From assembly GCA_009704345.1 (NCBI GenBank), contig WLEH01000036.1:1-7947 (forward strand): 7,947 bases of DNA, read 5' to 3'. Below the pieces are notes generated by a model that was not told the DNA's origin, made no database searches, and saw only the letters and a list, made by a program, of their open reading frames with translations. Positions 1-5,504 of the stretch are shown piece after piece. A program made the translations under genes and the position numbers. The number at the start of each line of letters is the position of its first letter. The first letter of the stretch is position 1. The DNA comes from Actinomycetota bacterium. Lineage in GTDB: Bacteria; Actinomycetota; Actinomycetes; S36-B12; UBA5976.

Positions 1-73
1 CTGCGGCAGCGGTACTGAAGATGACAAGCGAAGTGAGCGAAACCGCCATTGTGGCCAGCAGCCGTCTTCGCAT
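1..73 (-). CDS. Secreted or lipid-anchored protein, N-terminal fragment (signal peptide only)
   Basis: Only the first 24 codons lie inside the window; the gene continues past position 1. The frame starts at ATG 73-71 and reads MRRRLLATMAVSLTSLVIFS followed by TAAA. This has the form of a Sec signal peptide: a positive n-region (RRR), a hydrophobic core at about residues 5-19, and a small-residue stretch (STAAA) that could hold a signal peptidase cleavage site. The start is supported by a GGGAGG Shine-Dalgarno 8 nt upstream. An ATG at 80-78 in another frame lies only 1 nt from that site, so it is unlikely to be used. The stop of the DUF554 gene is 42 nt upstream on the same strand, so the two could be co-transcribed. 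No lipobox cysteine is seen in the visible part, and the mature protein is outside the window, so its function cannot be judged. Confidence 0.72.
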   Translation of the reverse strand, partial: MRRRLLATMAVSLTSLVIFSTAAA

Positions 74-81
74 CAGTCATA

Positions 82-87
82 CCTCCC
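82..87 (-). promoter_or_regulatory. Shine-Dalgarno site of the secreted-protein gene
   Basis: GGGAGG on the minus strand, 8 nt before ATG 73-71. It decides between two nearby out-of-frame ATGs (80-78 and 73-71) in favour of the second, which opens the signal-peptide frame. I see no terminator or clear promoter in the rest of this 42-nt spacer (74-115). Confidence 0.7.
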
Positions 88-115
88 AGTAAGTTCTAAG
101 GGGCCGAGCCTAGTC

Positions 116-862
116 TCATATTCGCGCGAGTAAAGAGACAAGCAGCGGTGCAATTAGCAAGGCAGGTAACAAATCGGCAACTTTTACCTGTTTTATAGCC
201 AAGAGTCGCAACCCGACCCCGATAAGTAGCACGCCACCAGTGGCAGTAAGGGCATCTATCTGAGCAACAGAAAGTGCACTGCCAGCCAGCACGCCAACTA
301 ATGTGAATAATCCTTGATAACTTCCAACGCTCAACGCCGAAGCTGCTACGCCAAATGCGCCAAACGATGCAGCAAACGCCATCGCTGCAAAAAAGTCCAG
401 ACTGCTCTTGAGTACTAGTTGATCTAGGCCAGTTCCCAGCCCATCTGAGATTGAACCCATGATTGCAAGTGGACCAACCACAAACAGTAACGAAGCGCTA
501 ACAAAACCTTCAATGAATTTTGCTGATTCCCCGCCGGAATTAAACTTCGAATTCAAAAAGGCACCAACTGAGTCAAATCGCTCAGTGATTTTTAACCAGG
601 TACCCAAAATGCCACCAATTAACAACGCTCCAAGCAAAACCAATATGGCAAATCCATCGCCAACTTCATCATTTAGCTGTGCTGAACTAATCAACCATGC
701 ACTCATGATGCCAACTAGAAGGGTAACAAGTCCAAGTACATCAGTTACCAATTCTCGCAATCGATTAGATAATCGGTTACCCAAGAGGCCACCGATTATT
801 GCGCCAGCGACAATACACACCACATTAAGCACCGTGCCAGCTCCAACAAAAAGATCATTCAT
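116..862 (-). CDS. DUF554 family integral membrane protein (YdfK/YqgA-like)
   Basis: This is a 248-residue, very hydrophobic protein. Roughly seven or eight membrane segments can be read, at about residues 8-28, 41-59, 70-88, 119-138, 155-180, 184-202, 206-223 and 227-246. Its pattern matches the DUF554 family: a start with GTVLN and a glycine-rich first helix, GGILGTWLKITERF (83-96), the block FVSASLLFVVGPLAIMGSISDG (split around residues 120-141), a KSSLDFFAA motif (152-160), SYQGLFTL (181-188), and a C-terminal GLRLLAIKQVKVADLLPALL segment. Family length is about 230-250, so the gene looks complete. The molecular function of DUF554 is not established; a transport role is often guessed. The start ATG 862-860 has a GAGGGA Shine-Dalgarno and overlaps the end of tsaC by 8 nt (ATGAATGA), implying translational coupling. 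In related actinobacteria tsaC is usually followed by rfe and the ATP synthase genes, so this neighbour is a departure. Confidence 0.88.
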   Translation of the reverse strand: MNDLFVGAGTVLNVVCIVAGAIIGGLLGNRLSNRLRELVTDVLGLVTLLVGIMSAWLISSAQLNDEVGDGFAILVLLGALLIGGILGTWLKITERFDSVGAFLNSKFNSGGESAKFIEGFVSASLLFVVGPLAIMGSISDGLGTGLDQLVLKSSLDFFAAMAFAASFGAFGVAASALSVGSYQGLFTLVGVLAGSALSVAQIDALTATGGVLLIGVGLRLLAIKQVKVADLLPALLIAPLLVSLLARI

Positions 863-1514
863 GTGTTCCCTCGATCAGTTCGGTTGCCCCGGTAACTTCC
901 ACAATGCTTGAAATTGAAATAACACCAACTCGCACCACACGTAGCTGCACTTGAGAAGCATCGATGATGGTGCTAGCAACTTCACCAGAAGTTGCTCCAG
1001 TATCCAAATAAACAGATACTGAATTGCCAAATTTATTTTGCGCGGATTCAATATCAGTAGCCGCAGGCTCACCCGTTAGATTCGCCGAGGTAACTCCGAG
1101 TGGGCCGGTTTCAGTTAGTAGCTCAAGTGCAGTTCGTTGCAGTGGAATCCGCAGCGCAATAGTGCCGTCAGCATTTCCCAAATCCCACTTGAGCGTGGGG
1201 TGGGCTTTAGTAATTAATGTAATAGCCCCTGGCCAAAACTTTTCCATTATCAGTTTTGCTTGATCAGATACTTGATAGCTAAGAGCAAGCGCAGAATCTA
1301 AATTCGGCACAAACACCGGAATTGGCATTTCACGATCCCGTCGCTTTGCTGCTAACAAGCTGGTAATACCTTTTGGTACAAAAGGATTTGCGGCAACGCC
1401 ATAAACGGTGTCAGTTGGCATTACAACACATTCGCCACGCATCAAAGCTGCTTTTGCAGCAACAAGACCGCGGCGCCGTTCAGCATCAGTAGTCATTTTT
1501 ACAACGATACTCAT
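855..1514 (-). CDS. tsaC: L-threonylcarbamoyladenylate synthase (TsaC/Sua5/YwlC family)
   Basis: This cytosolic enzyme makes threonylcarbamoyl-AMP from threonine, bicarbonate and ATP, the first step of t6A37 tRNA modification in ANN-decoding tRNAs. The 219 residues show the YrdC fold signatures: PTDTVYGVAANP (33-44), the basic AAKRRDREMPIPVFV segment (55-69) that contacts nucleotide and phosphate, FWPGAITLI (93-101), GTIALRIP (117-124), and PLGVTSANLTGEPA (138-151) with the conserved SxN. The C-terminal STIIDAS (181-187) also fits the family. The length is that of the single-domain TsaC form, without the extra C-terminal Sua5 domain. The start ATG 1514 overlaps the prmC stop as ATGA and has AGGGG 9 nt upstream. 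An internal ATG at residue 7 is a less likely start. Position directly after prfA-prmC is the normal actinobacterial order and groups translation-fidelity functions together. Confidence 0.94.
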   Translation of the reverse strand: MSIVVKMTTDAERRRGLVAAKAALMRGECVVMPTDTVYGVAANPFVPKGITSLLAAKRRDREMPIPVFVPNLDSALALSYQVSDQAKLIMEKFWPGAITLITKAHPTLKWDLGNADGTIALRIPLQRTALELLTETGPLGVTSANLTGEPAATDIESAQNKFGNSVSVYLDTGATSGEVASTIIDASQVQLRVVRVGVISISSIVEVTGATELIEGTHE

Positions 1515-2392
1515 GAGTCAGCGCCCCTAATGCCGTAACTAAATCGTGGTCTATTTGTTAAATCATCGACACCATTTATCTCAACAAATTTACCAGTGGC
1601 ACGAAGTTTTTCAATTAAGCCGCCATTCACGCCAGCTAAGCCTTGCGACTCATGATGTTCAATCACAATTAATCCACCTGGCGCTAACATAATCGTGGCT
1701 AATTCAATAACCTTTTCAATAACAGCATATCCATTTGATTGCGCAAATACCGCAGCAGCCGGTTCAAAATACTTAACTTCAGCCGATACGTCACTACCAA
1801 TTGGCACGTATGGTGGATTGGCGAGAATAACTTGCACCTGTCCTACTAACTCAGGTTTGACAATAGGCAATTCAACAAGATCTATTCCTAGTGCAGTTAT
1901 GCTCGAACCAAGTTGAACCAACTTTTGATATTTAGTGATGTTCTTATTTAGGTATCTAAGGGCATCTATCGAGTTTTCAACTGCATACACTTCAAATCCG
2001 GCTAATTCTGTTGCCAAACTAAGCGCAATGCAGCCCGATCCTGCACCTAGGTCAAGCGCAATTCCAGGTACTGAAAATCGCTTCACTATGTCAATCATCA
2101 ATTCAGTTTCTGGCCGAGGCACTAGAACGCCAGGACCGACTTCCAGTTCTAATTTTCTAAATGGCGCAATTCCAGTGATGTATTGCAGTGGCTCTCGAAG
2201 TACTCGGCGCCGCACCACTAATTCATAGGCGTGTAGTTGCTCCTGCGCGATGTCTGGGGCAATCATCAATTGGCTGCGGCTTACCCCAAGGGCGTGAGCC
2301 AACAGAAGTTCGGCGTCTGTTCTCGCGCTTTCAATTCCTGCGTTTAGGAATCTGCGCTCAACATCTACGAGCAGTTGCCGAATTGCGGTCAC
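1511..2392 (-). CDS. prmC: Peptide chain release factor N5-glutamine methyltransferase (HemK)
   Basis: PrmC uses S-adenosylmethionine to methylate the glutamine of the GGQ motif in release factors, which raises peptide-release efficiency. The 293-residue protein has the N-terminal helical RF-binding domain (about 1-75, ending in REPLQYITG, 66-74). The Rossmann methyltransferase domain follows, with VPRPETE (91-97), SAM-binding motif I LDLGAGSGCIALSLA (113-127), acidic motif II around VYAVEN (135-140), and the catalytic NPPY (192-195) that holds the substrate glutamine amide. Length is normal for the family. The start is GTG 2392-2390, overlapping the prfA stop as GTGA, with a GGGGA stretch only a few nt upstream, so its translation is probably coupled to prfA. 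Its substrate, the RF1 glutamine 234, is encoded immediately upstream. The gene ends in an ATGA overlap with tsaC. Confidence 0.96.
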   Translation of the reverse strand: MTAIRQLLVDVERRFLNAGIESARTDAELLLAHALGVSRSQLMIAPDIAQEQLHAYELVVRRRVLREPLQYITGIAPFRKLELEVGPGVLVPRPETELMIDIVKRFSVPGIALDLGAGSGCIALSLATELAGFEVYAVENSIDALRYLNKNITKYQKLVQLGSSITALGIDLVELPIVKPELVGQVQVILANPPYVPIGSDVSAEVKYFEPAAAVFAQSNGYAVIEKVIELATIMLAPGGLIVIEHHESQGLAGVNGGLIEKLRATGKFVEINGVDDLTNRPRFSYGIRGADS

Positions 2393-3462
2393 TTCCCCGC
2401 ATCTCGCATTCGCTCGGCTCGTTCAATTTCTACTAGTGATTGAATGACATCATCTAAGTTGCCTTCTAAGATTTGATCTAAGTTATACGACTTAAAATTA
2501 CTTCGATGATCGGTCAATCGATTTTCCGGAAAATTATAAGTACGAACTCGTTCACTCCGGTCAACTGTTCGAACTTGTGATTTTCGTGTTGCTTGGGCTT
2601 CGGCTTCTCGCTTTGCCTCAGCGTCTGCTAATAATCTGGCACGCAAAATGCGCATCGCAGATTCTTTATTTTGCAGCTGACTCTTTTCATTCTGACAAGA
2701 AACCACTATCCCAGTTGGTAGATGAGTAATTCGCACTGCAGAGTCGGTGGTATTAACACTCTGTCCACCGGGACCAGAAGATCGGTAAACATCAATTCGT
2801 AGATCATTTGCGTTTACTTCAATTTCGACATCTTCGGCTTCTGGATAAACCAGTACGCCAGCTGCTGATGTGTGGATTCGTCCTTGTGATTCGGTCACTG
2901 GAACGCGCTGCACTCGGTGAACACCCGCTTCATGTTTTAGCAGAGCCCAAGGCGCTTCGCCAGGTTCAGCGTTTCCTTTTGCCTTAACTGCAATCGAAAT
3001 GTCTTTGTAACCACCAAGATCACTCTCAACAGAATCTAATACTTCAGTCTTTAAGCCACGCTGGTCTGCCCAGCGCATATACATTCGAGCCAAATCGCCG
3101 GCAAACAAAGCGGACTCATCGCCACCTTCACCGGCCTTAATTTCCAAGATAACATCTTTATCATCAAGTGGGTCGCGCGGAATCAGCAACTGTTCTAATC
3201 GTTCACTAACTTGTGCTAACTCAGTTTCAATTCGAGTTACTTCCTCAGCAAACGCATCATCTGATTGGGCAAATTCTTTTGCTGCCACAAGATCATCTGT
3301 TAATGCTAGGAATTGTTTATAAGAAGAAACAATTGGGCGCAACTGCGCATATCTCTTGTTTACTTCTCTGGCTTTAACTTGATCTAAGTGAATTGCCGAA
3401 TCCGCCAGCTGAGTTTCTAACTGGCCTAACTCAACAACTAGCCCCTGACAATTCTCAAACAT
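2389..3462 (-). CDS. prfA: Peptide chain release factor 1 (RF1)
   Basis: RF1 recognises UAA and UAG in the ribosomal A site and triggers hydrolysis of peptidyl-tRNA. The 357-residue protein is full length for the family. It begins with a helical domain 1 (about 1-100), followed by LEIKAGEGGDESALFAGDLARMY (split near 106-128). The stop-codon-reading tripeptide is P-V-T at 188-190 inside HRVQRVPVTESQGRIHTSA, which fits the PxT of RF1 rather than the SPF of RF2. The catalytic GGQ lies in RSSGPGGQSVNTTDSAVRI with the glutamine at residue 234. The start ATG 3462 has an AGAGAGAAG purine stretch a few nt upstream, and the N-terminus MFENCQGLVVELGQLETQLA resembles other actinobacterial RF1 starts. 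It follows a strong terminator (3478-3519), so its transcription needs read-through or a promoter further upstream. I could not identify such a promoter. Confidence 0.97.
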   Translation of the reverse strand: MFENCQGLVVELGQLETQLADSAIHLDQVKAREVNKRYAQLRPIVSSYKQFLALTDDLVAAKEFAQSDDAFAEEVTRIETELAQVSERLEQLLIPRDPLDDKDVILEIKAGEGGDESALFAGDLARMYMRWADQRGLKTEVLDSVESDLGGYKDISIAVKAKGNAEPGEAPWALLKHEAGVHRVQRVPVTESQGRIHTSAAGVLVYPEAEDVEIEVNANDLRIDVYRSSGPGGQSVNTTDSAVRITHLPTGIVVSCQNEKSQLQNKESAMRILRARLLADAEAKREAEAQATRKSQVRTVDRSERVRTYNFPENRLTDHRSNFKSYNLDQILEGNLDDVIQSLVEIERAERMRDAGK

Positions 3463-3477
3463 TTTCTTCTCTCTTAG

Positions 3478-3519
3478 AAAAGCAAAACGAGCGTCGCCTG
3501 GTTAATCAGGCGACGCTCG
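3478..3519 (-). terminator. Intrinsic terminator between rpmE and prfA
   Basis: A perfect 13-bp inverted repeat, CGAGCGTCGCCTG (3488-3500) and CAGGCGACGCTCG (3507-3519), encloses a 6-nt loop. Read on the minus strand, the GC-rich stem starts 8 nt after the rpmE stop codon and is followed at once by TTTTGCTTTT (3487-3478). This is the standard layout of a Rho-independent terminator for transcripts coming from rpmE. On the plus strand the stem is followed by ATGCAAAG, with no T tract, so it looks unidirectional. The prfA start codon is only 15 nt beyond the tail. Confidence 0.87.
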
Positions 3520-3527
3520 ATGCAAAG

Positions 3528-3776
3528 TTAAGCCTTTTTGCCGAAGCGCTTTTCGAACTTGGCAACACGACCACCGGTGTCCATAATCTTTTGCTTACCG
3601 GTGTAGAACGGATGGCTCGCGGAGGAGATTTCCACATCAAACACTGGGTACTCAACTCCGTCTTCCCAAACTGCCTTTTGGTCAGTCTTCAAGGTTGATC
3701 GAGTTAGGAATGAGAAATTCGCCGACTTATCGCGGAAAATTACATATCCGTAATCTGGATGAATATCGTTTTTCAT
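3528..3776 (-). CDS. rpmE2: 50S ribosomal protein L31, type B (zinc-independent form)
   Basis: L31 (bL31) helps bridge the 50S and 30S subunits through the central protuberance. The 82-residue sequence starts MKNDIHPDYGYVIFRDKSAN and contains FLTRSTLKTD (23-32), SSASHPFYTGKQ (51-62) and GGRVAKFEKRFGKK (68-81), all L31 hallmarks. It has no cysteine at all, so the CxxC zinc-binding pairs of type A L31 are absent. The DGVEYPVFDVEISS segment (39-52) is the insertion that marks type B (RpmE2/YtiA-like). The start ATG 3776 has an AAGGAAG Shine-Dalgarno 8 nt upstream. The gene lies between rho and prfA, where actinobacteria such as mycobacteria carry the zinc-binding type A gene. A strong terminator follows. 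In other bacteria type B L31 is induced on zinc starvation under Zur; I see no convincing Zur box here. Confidence 0.94.
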   Translation of the reverse strand: MKNDIHPDYGYVIFRDKSANFSFLTRSTLKTDQKAVWEDGVEYPVFDVEISSASHPFYTGKQKIMDTGGRVAKFEKRFGKKA

Positions 3777-3797
3777 TTCAGTTTCTTCCTTAATTTA

Positions 3798-3828
3798 TTG
3801 CTGGGTCGGGATCTCCGTGAACCAGCAA
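3798..3828 (-). promoter_or_regulatory. Hairpin in the rho-rpmE spacer (possible L31 leader)
   Basis: The 75-nt spacer between the rho stop and the L31 start (3777-3851) contains a perfect 7-bp inverted repeat, TTGCTGG at 3798-3804 and CCAGCAA at 3822-3828, with a 17-nt loop. On the minus strand it is followed by TAAATTAAGGAAG, which runs directly into the ribosome-binding site. There is no T tract, so it does not look like a terminator. Ribosomal protein L31 genes in several phyla are known to carry structured autoregulatory leaders, so such a role is possible. The loop is long and the stem short, so chance pairing is not excluded. Confidence 0.4.
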
Positions 3829-3851
3829 CGTGGGCAAAGGCTAGCAGGGAG

Positions 3852-5369
3852 CTACTCGCCAGAGTCACCGGTCTCGGGCAGGCTTGGGGTGGTCTTTTGG
3901 ACCTGCATCAGAAACTCGACATTGGTCTTGGTTTCCTTCAATTTGGTCATTAGCAGTTCAAGCGCCTGCTGTTGCTCTAGTGCAGTAAGAACGCGGCGAA
4001 GATTCCAGTTAATTTTTAGTTCTTCTGGACTCATCAGCAACTCTTCTTTTCGAGTGCCAGACTGATTAATGTCAATGGCTGGGAAAATTCGCTTGTCAGC
4101 AAGTTTGCGCTCTAGCTTAAGTTCCATGTTGCCAGTTCCCTTGAACTCTTCGAAGATAACTTCGTCCATTCGAGAACCAGTTTCAACCAGCGCAGTTGCC
4201 AAAATCGTTAACGATCCGCCACCTTCGATATTACGAGCAGCACCAAAGAACTTCTTTGGTGGATACAGCGCTGCCGAATCCACACCGCCCGAAAGAATAC
4301 GACCGCTTGCAGGAGCGGCAATGTTGTAAGCGCGGCCAAGGCGCGTGATTGAATCTAATAACACCACTACATCATGTCCCAACTCAACCAATCGCTTTGC
4401 GCGCTCAATGGCTAATTCAGCAACCATCGTGTGATCTTCAGCTGGTCGGTCAAAGGTAGAGGCAATTACTTCACCCTTAACGTTTCGCTGCATATCCGTT
4501 ACTTCTTCTGGGCGCTCATCAACTAGAACAACCATTAAGTGAACCTCTGGGTTGTTAGCCGATATCGCATTGGCAATTGCTTGCATCACCATTGTTTTAC
4601 CAGCTTTTGGTGGTGAAACAATAAGACCACGTTGACCTTTACCAATAGGCGCAACGAGATCGATGATTCGAGTGGTTAATAAGCCTGGTTCAGTTTCTAA
4701 TCGCAATCGCTCCTGCGGGTAAAGCGGGGTTAACTTACCGAACTCAATTCGAGTCTTCGCTTCCTCGGGATCCATGCCATTTACAGTTTCAACTTTTACC
4801 AAGGGATTAAATTTCTGGCGTGATTCACCATCTTTAGGTTGCTTCACCTGACCAGTTATCGCATCACCTTTTCGCAGACCATACTTTTTCACCAAACCTA
4901 GCGACACATAAACATCGTTAGGGCCTGGTAAATAACCCGTCGTGCGAACAAAGGCATAGTTTTCCAAAATGTCTACGATGCCAGCAGCTGGCACCAACAC
5001 ATCATCTTCGCCTACTTCAAATTCGTCACTGCGATCGCGACGATTTCTATTTCGATCAAACCGATTGCGGTTATTGTCACGACGATCCCCATTGCGATCA
5101 TTGCGATCAGTGCGGTCGTTTCGATCGTTGCGGCCACGCCATTCCCGGCGATCTTCTCGGGATTCATTTCCGTTATCGCGTCGATTACTTGATTCGCTTT
5201 TTTCAGCAGGCTCAGCCGTTTTGGCTTGCGATGAGGATTGTGCTTTTTCAATAGCGGCAACAAGCTCGCCTTTGCGCATAGTTGAAGCGCCTTCGATGTT
5301 TAGCTTTCCTGCAAGTTTCTTGAGGTCTGCAAGCAGCATGCTGCTGACATCGGTCTTGGTATCAGTCAC
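3852..5369 (-). CDS. rho: Transcription termination factor Rho
   Basis: Rho is the hexameric ATP-driven RNA translocase that ends transcription of untranslated RNA. In this 505-residue protein, residues 7-45 form the N-terminal helical Rho_N domain (LLADLKKLAGKLNIEG). Residues 62-114 are a low-complexity Arg/Asn/Asp-rich insertion, typical of actinobacterial Rho and including four tandem (N/T)DR triplets. The cold-shock-like RNA-binding domain follows (about 120-195, with YLPGPNDVYVSL). The ATPase domain carries Walker A PPKAGKT (253-259), VDERPEEVTDMQR (283-295), Walker B DVVVLLDS (333-340), the RNA-gripping Q-loop region ILSGGVD (358-364) and the R-loop GTGNMELKLERKLADKR (411-427). Nothing essential is missing. 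The start is GTG 5369-5367: an in-frame TAA lies seven codons upstream and GGAAGG sits 9 nt before it, so an upstream start is excluded. A 135-nt leader spacer separates it from thrB. Confidence 0.97.
   Translation of the reverse strand: MTDTKTDVSSMLLADLKKLAGKLNIEGASTMRKGELVAAIEKAQSSSQAKTAEPAEKSESSNRRDNGNESREDRREWRGRNDRNDRTDRNDRNGDRRDNNRNRFDRNRNRRDRSDEFEVGEDDVLVPAAGIVDILENYAFVRTTGYLPGPNDVYVSLGLVKKYGLRKGDAITGQVKQPKDGESRQKFNPLVKVETVNGMDPEEAKTRIEFGKLTPLYPQERLRLETEPGLLTTRIIDLVAPIGKGQRGLIVSPPKAGKTMVMQAIANAISANNPEVHLMVVLVDERPEEVTDMQRNVKGEVIASTFDRPAEDHTMVAELAIERAKRLVELGHDVVVLLDSITRLGRAYNIAAPASGRILSGGVDSAALYPPKKFFGAARNIEGGGSLTILATALVETGSRMDEVIFEEFKGTGNMELKLERKLADKRIFPAIDINQSGTRKEELLMSPEELKINWNLRRVLTALEQQQALELLMTKLKETKTNVEFLMQVQKTTPSLPETGDSGE
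5094..5129 (-). repeat. Tandem 9-bp repeat inside rho coding for (N/T)DR triplets
   Basis: Four consecutive 9-bp units encode NDR, NDR, TDR, NDR (Rho residues 81-92). On the plus strand they appear as variants of TTGCGATCA between about 5092 and 5136, two of them identical (5092-5100 and 5101-5109). The repeat sits inside the longer Arg/Asn/Asp-rich insertion (residues 62-114, about 5028-5186). Such repeats can change in copy number by slippage without breaking the frame. Confidence 0.75.
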
Positions 5370-5378
5370 AGATAAATG

Positions 5379-5384
5379 CCTTCC
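5379..5384 (-). promoter_or_regulatory. Shine-Dalgarno site for the rho GTG start
   Basis: GGAAGG on the minus strand, 9 nt before GTG 5369. Together with the in-frame TAA at 5390-5388 it fixes the start. The next in-frame ATG (Rho residue 11) would remove part of the Rho_N domain. GGAAG here is complementary to CTTCC in the leader hairpin at 5421-5425. Confidence 0.7.
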
Positions 5385-5404
5385 GGCTTAAGAGGGTGTT
5401 TTTT

Positions 5405-5425
5405 CTTCCAATTTGTTGTTGGAAG
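5405..5425 (-). promoter_or_regulatory. Hairpin in the rho leader
   Basis: A perfect 7-bp inverted repeat, CTTCCAA (5405-5411) and TTGGAAG (5419-5425), with a 7-nt loop, lies about 20 nt upstream of the rho ribosome-binding site. On the minus strand it is followed by AAAAAA rather than a T tract, so it is not an intrinsic terminator for the thrB side. It is more likely a leader RNA structure. The role is inferred from position only. Confidence 0.45.
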
Positions 5426-5467
5426 TTAGGACAGAAGGAGGGAGAAATTTTGGTTTGAACTGAAGTT
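5412..5467 (-). promoter_or_regulatory. C-rich, G-poor (rut-like) stretch in the rho leader
   Basis: On the minus strand these 56 nt contain 19 C and only 2 G, with repeated YC dinucleotides (TTTCTCCCTCCTTCTGTCC, then AACTTCC). Unstructured C-rich, G-poor RNA is the known signature of Rho utilisation sites, and rho genes in other bacteria are autoregulated by Rho-dependent attenuation in their leader. The segment lies entirely between the thrB stop and the rho start, so it would be untranslated and open to Rho. No consensus sequence exists for such sites, so this is a compositional call. Confidence 0.42.
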
Positions 5468-5495
5468 CTTGGCCCACTCGCCTACTTCTGGATGA

Positions 5496-5504
5496 ACCAT
5501 ACCA
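5496..5504 (-). promoter_or_regulatory. Weak candidate extended -10 element for rho
   Basis: The minus strand reads TGG followed by TATGGT just after the thrB stop codon, which resembles an extended -10 (TGn plus TATAAT, four of six matches). No good -35 hexamer is found at 16-18 nt upstream. A transcript from here would have a leader of about 120 nt that includes the C-rich stretch and the hairpin. This is one weak match in a low-GC spacer and may be chance. Confidence 0.2.

Noticed and set aside
74..115. GC-rich GGCTCGGCCCC after the DUF554 stop, considered as a terminator
   Set aside because: No stem of useful length can be formed and there is no T tract.
459..911. Open frame of about 150 codons on the plus strand
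   Set aside because: It is antisense to the DUF554 gene and the end of tsaC, whose protein families are clear. Its translation is low-complexity Ser/Thr/Pro/Asn with no domain and no convincing ribosome-binding site.
875..1072. Alternative minus-strand frame of 65 codons within tsaC
   Set aside because: It lies fully inside the well-supported tsaC frame and has no recognisable family.
5012..5263. Second minus-strand frame of 83 codons inside rho, hydrophobic at its C-terminus
   Set aside because: It is out of frame with rho over the biased GAT/CGN/AAT repeat region. The hydrophobic run (ATIETTALIAMIAMGIVVTI) is the shifted reading of that repeat and has no independent support.
4969..5391. 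Plus-strand open frame of 140 codons, rich in Ser and Arg
   Set aside because: It is the mirror of the Arg/Asn/Asp-rich insertion of rho on the other strand. The repeat-like composition explains the lack of stops.
5454..5465. GAAC-TTCA-GTTC small inverted repeat after thrB, considered as a thrB terminator
   Set aside because: The stem is only 4 bp, flanking bases do not pair, and no T tract follows on the minus strand.
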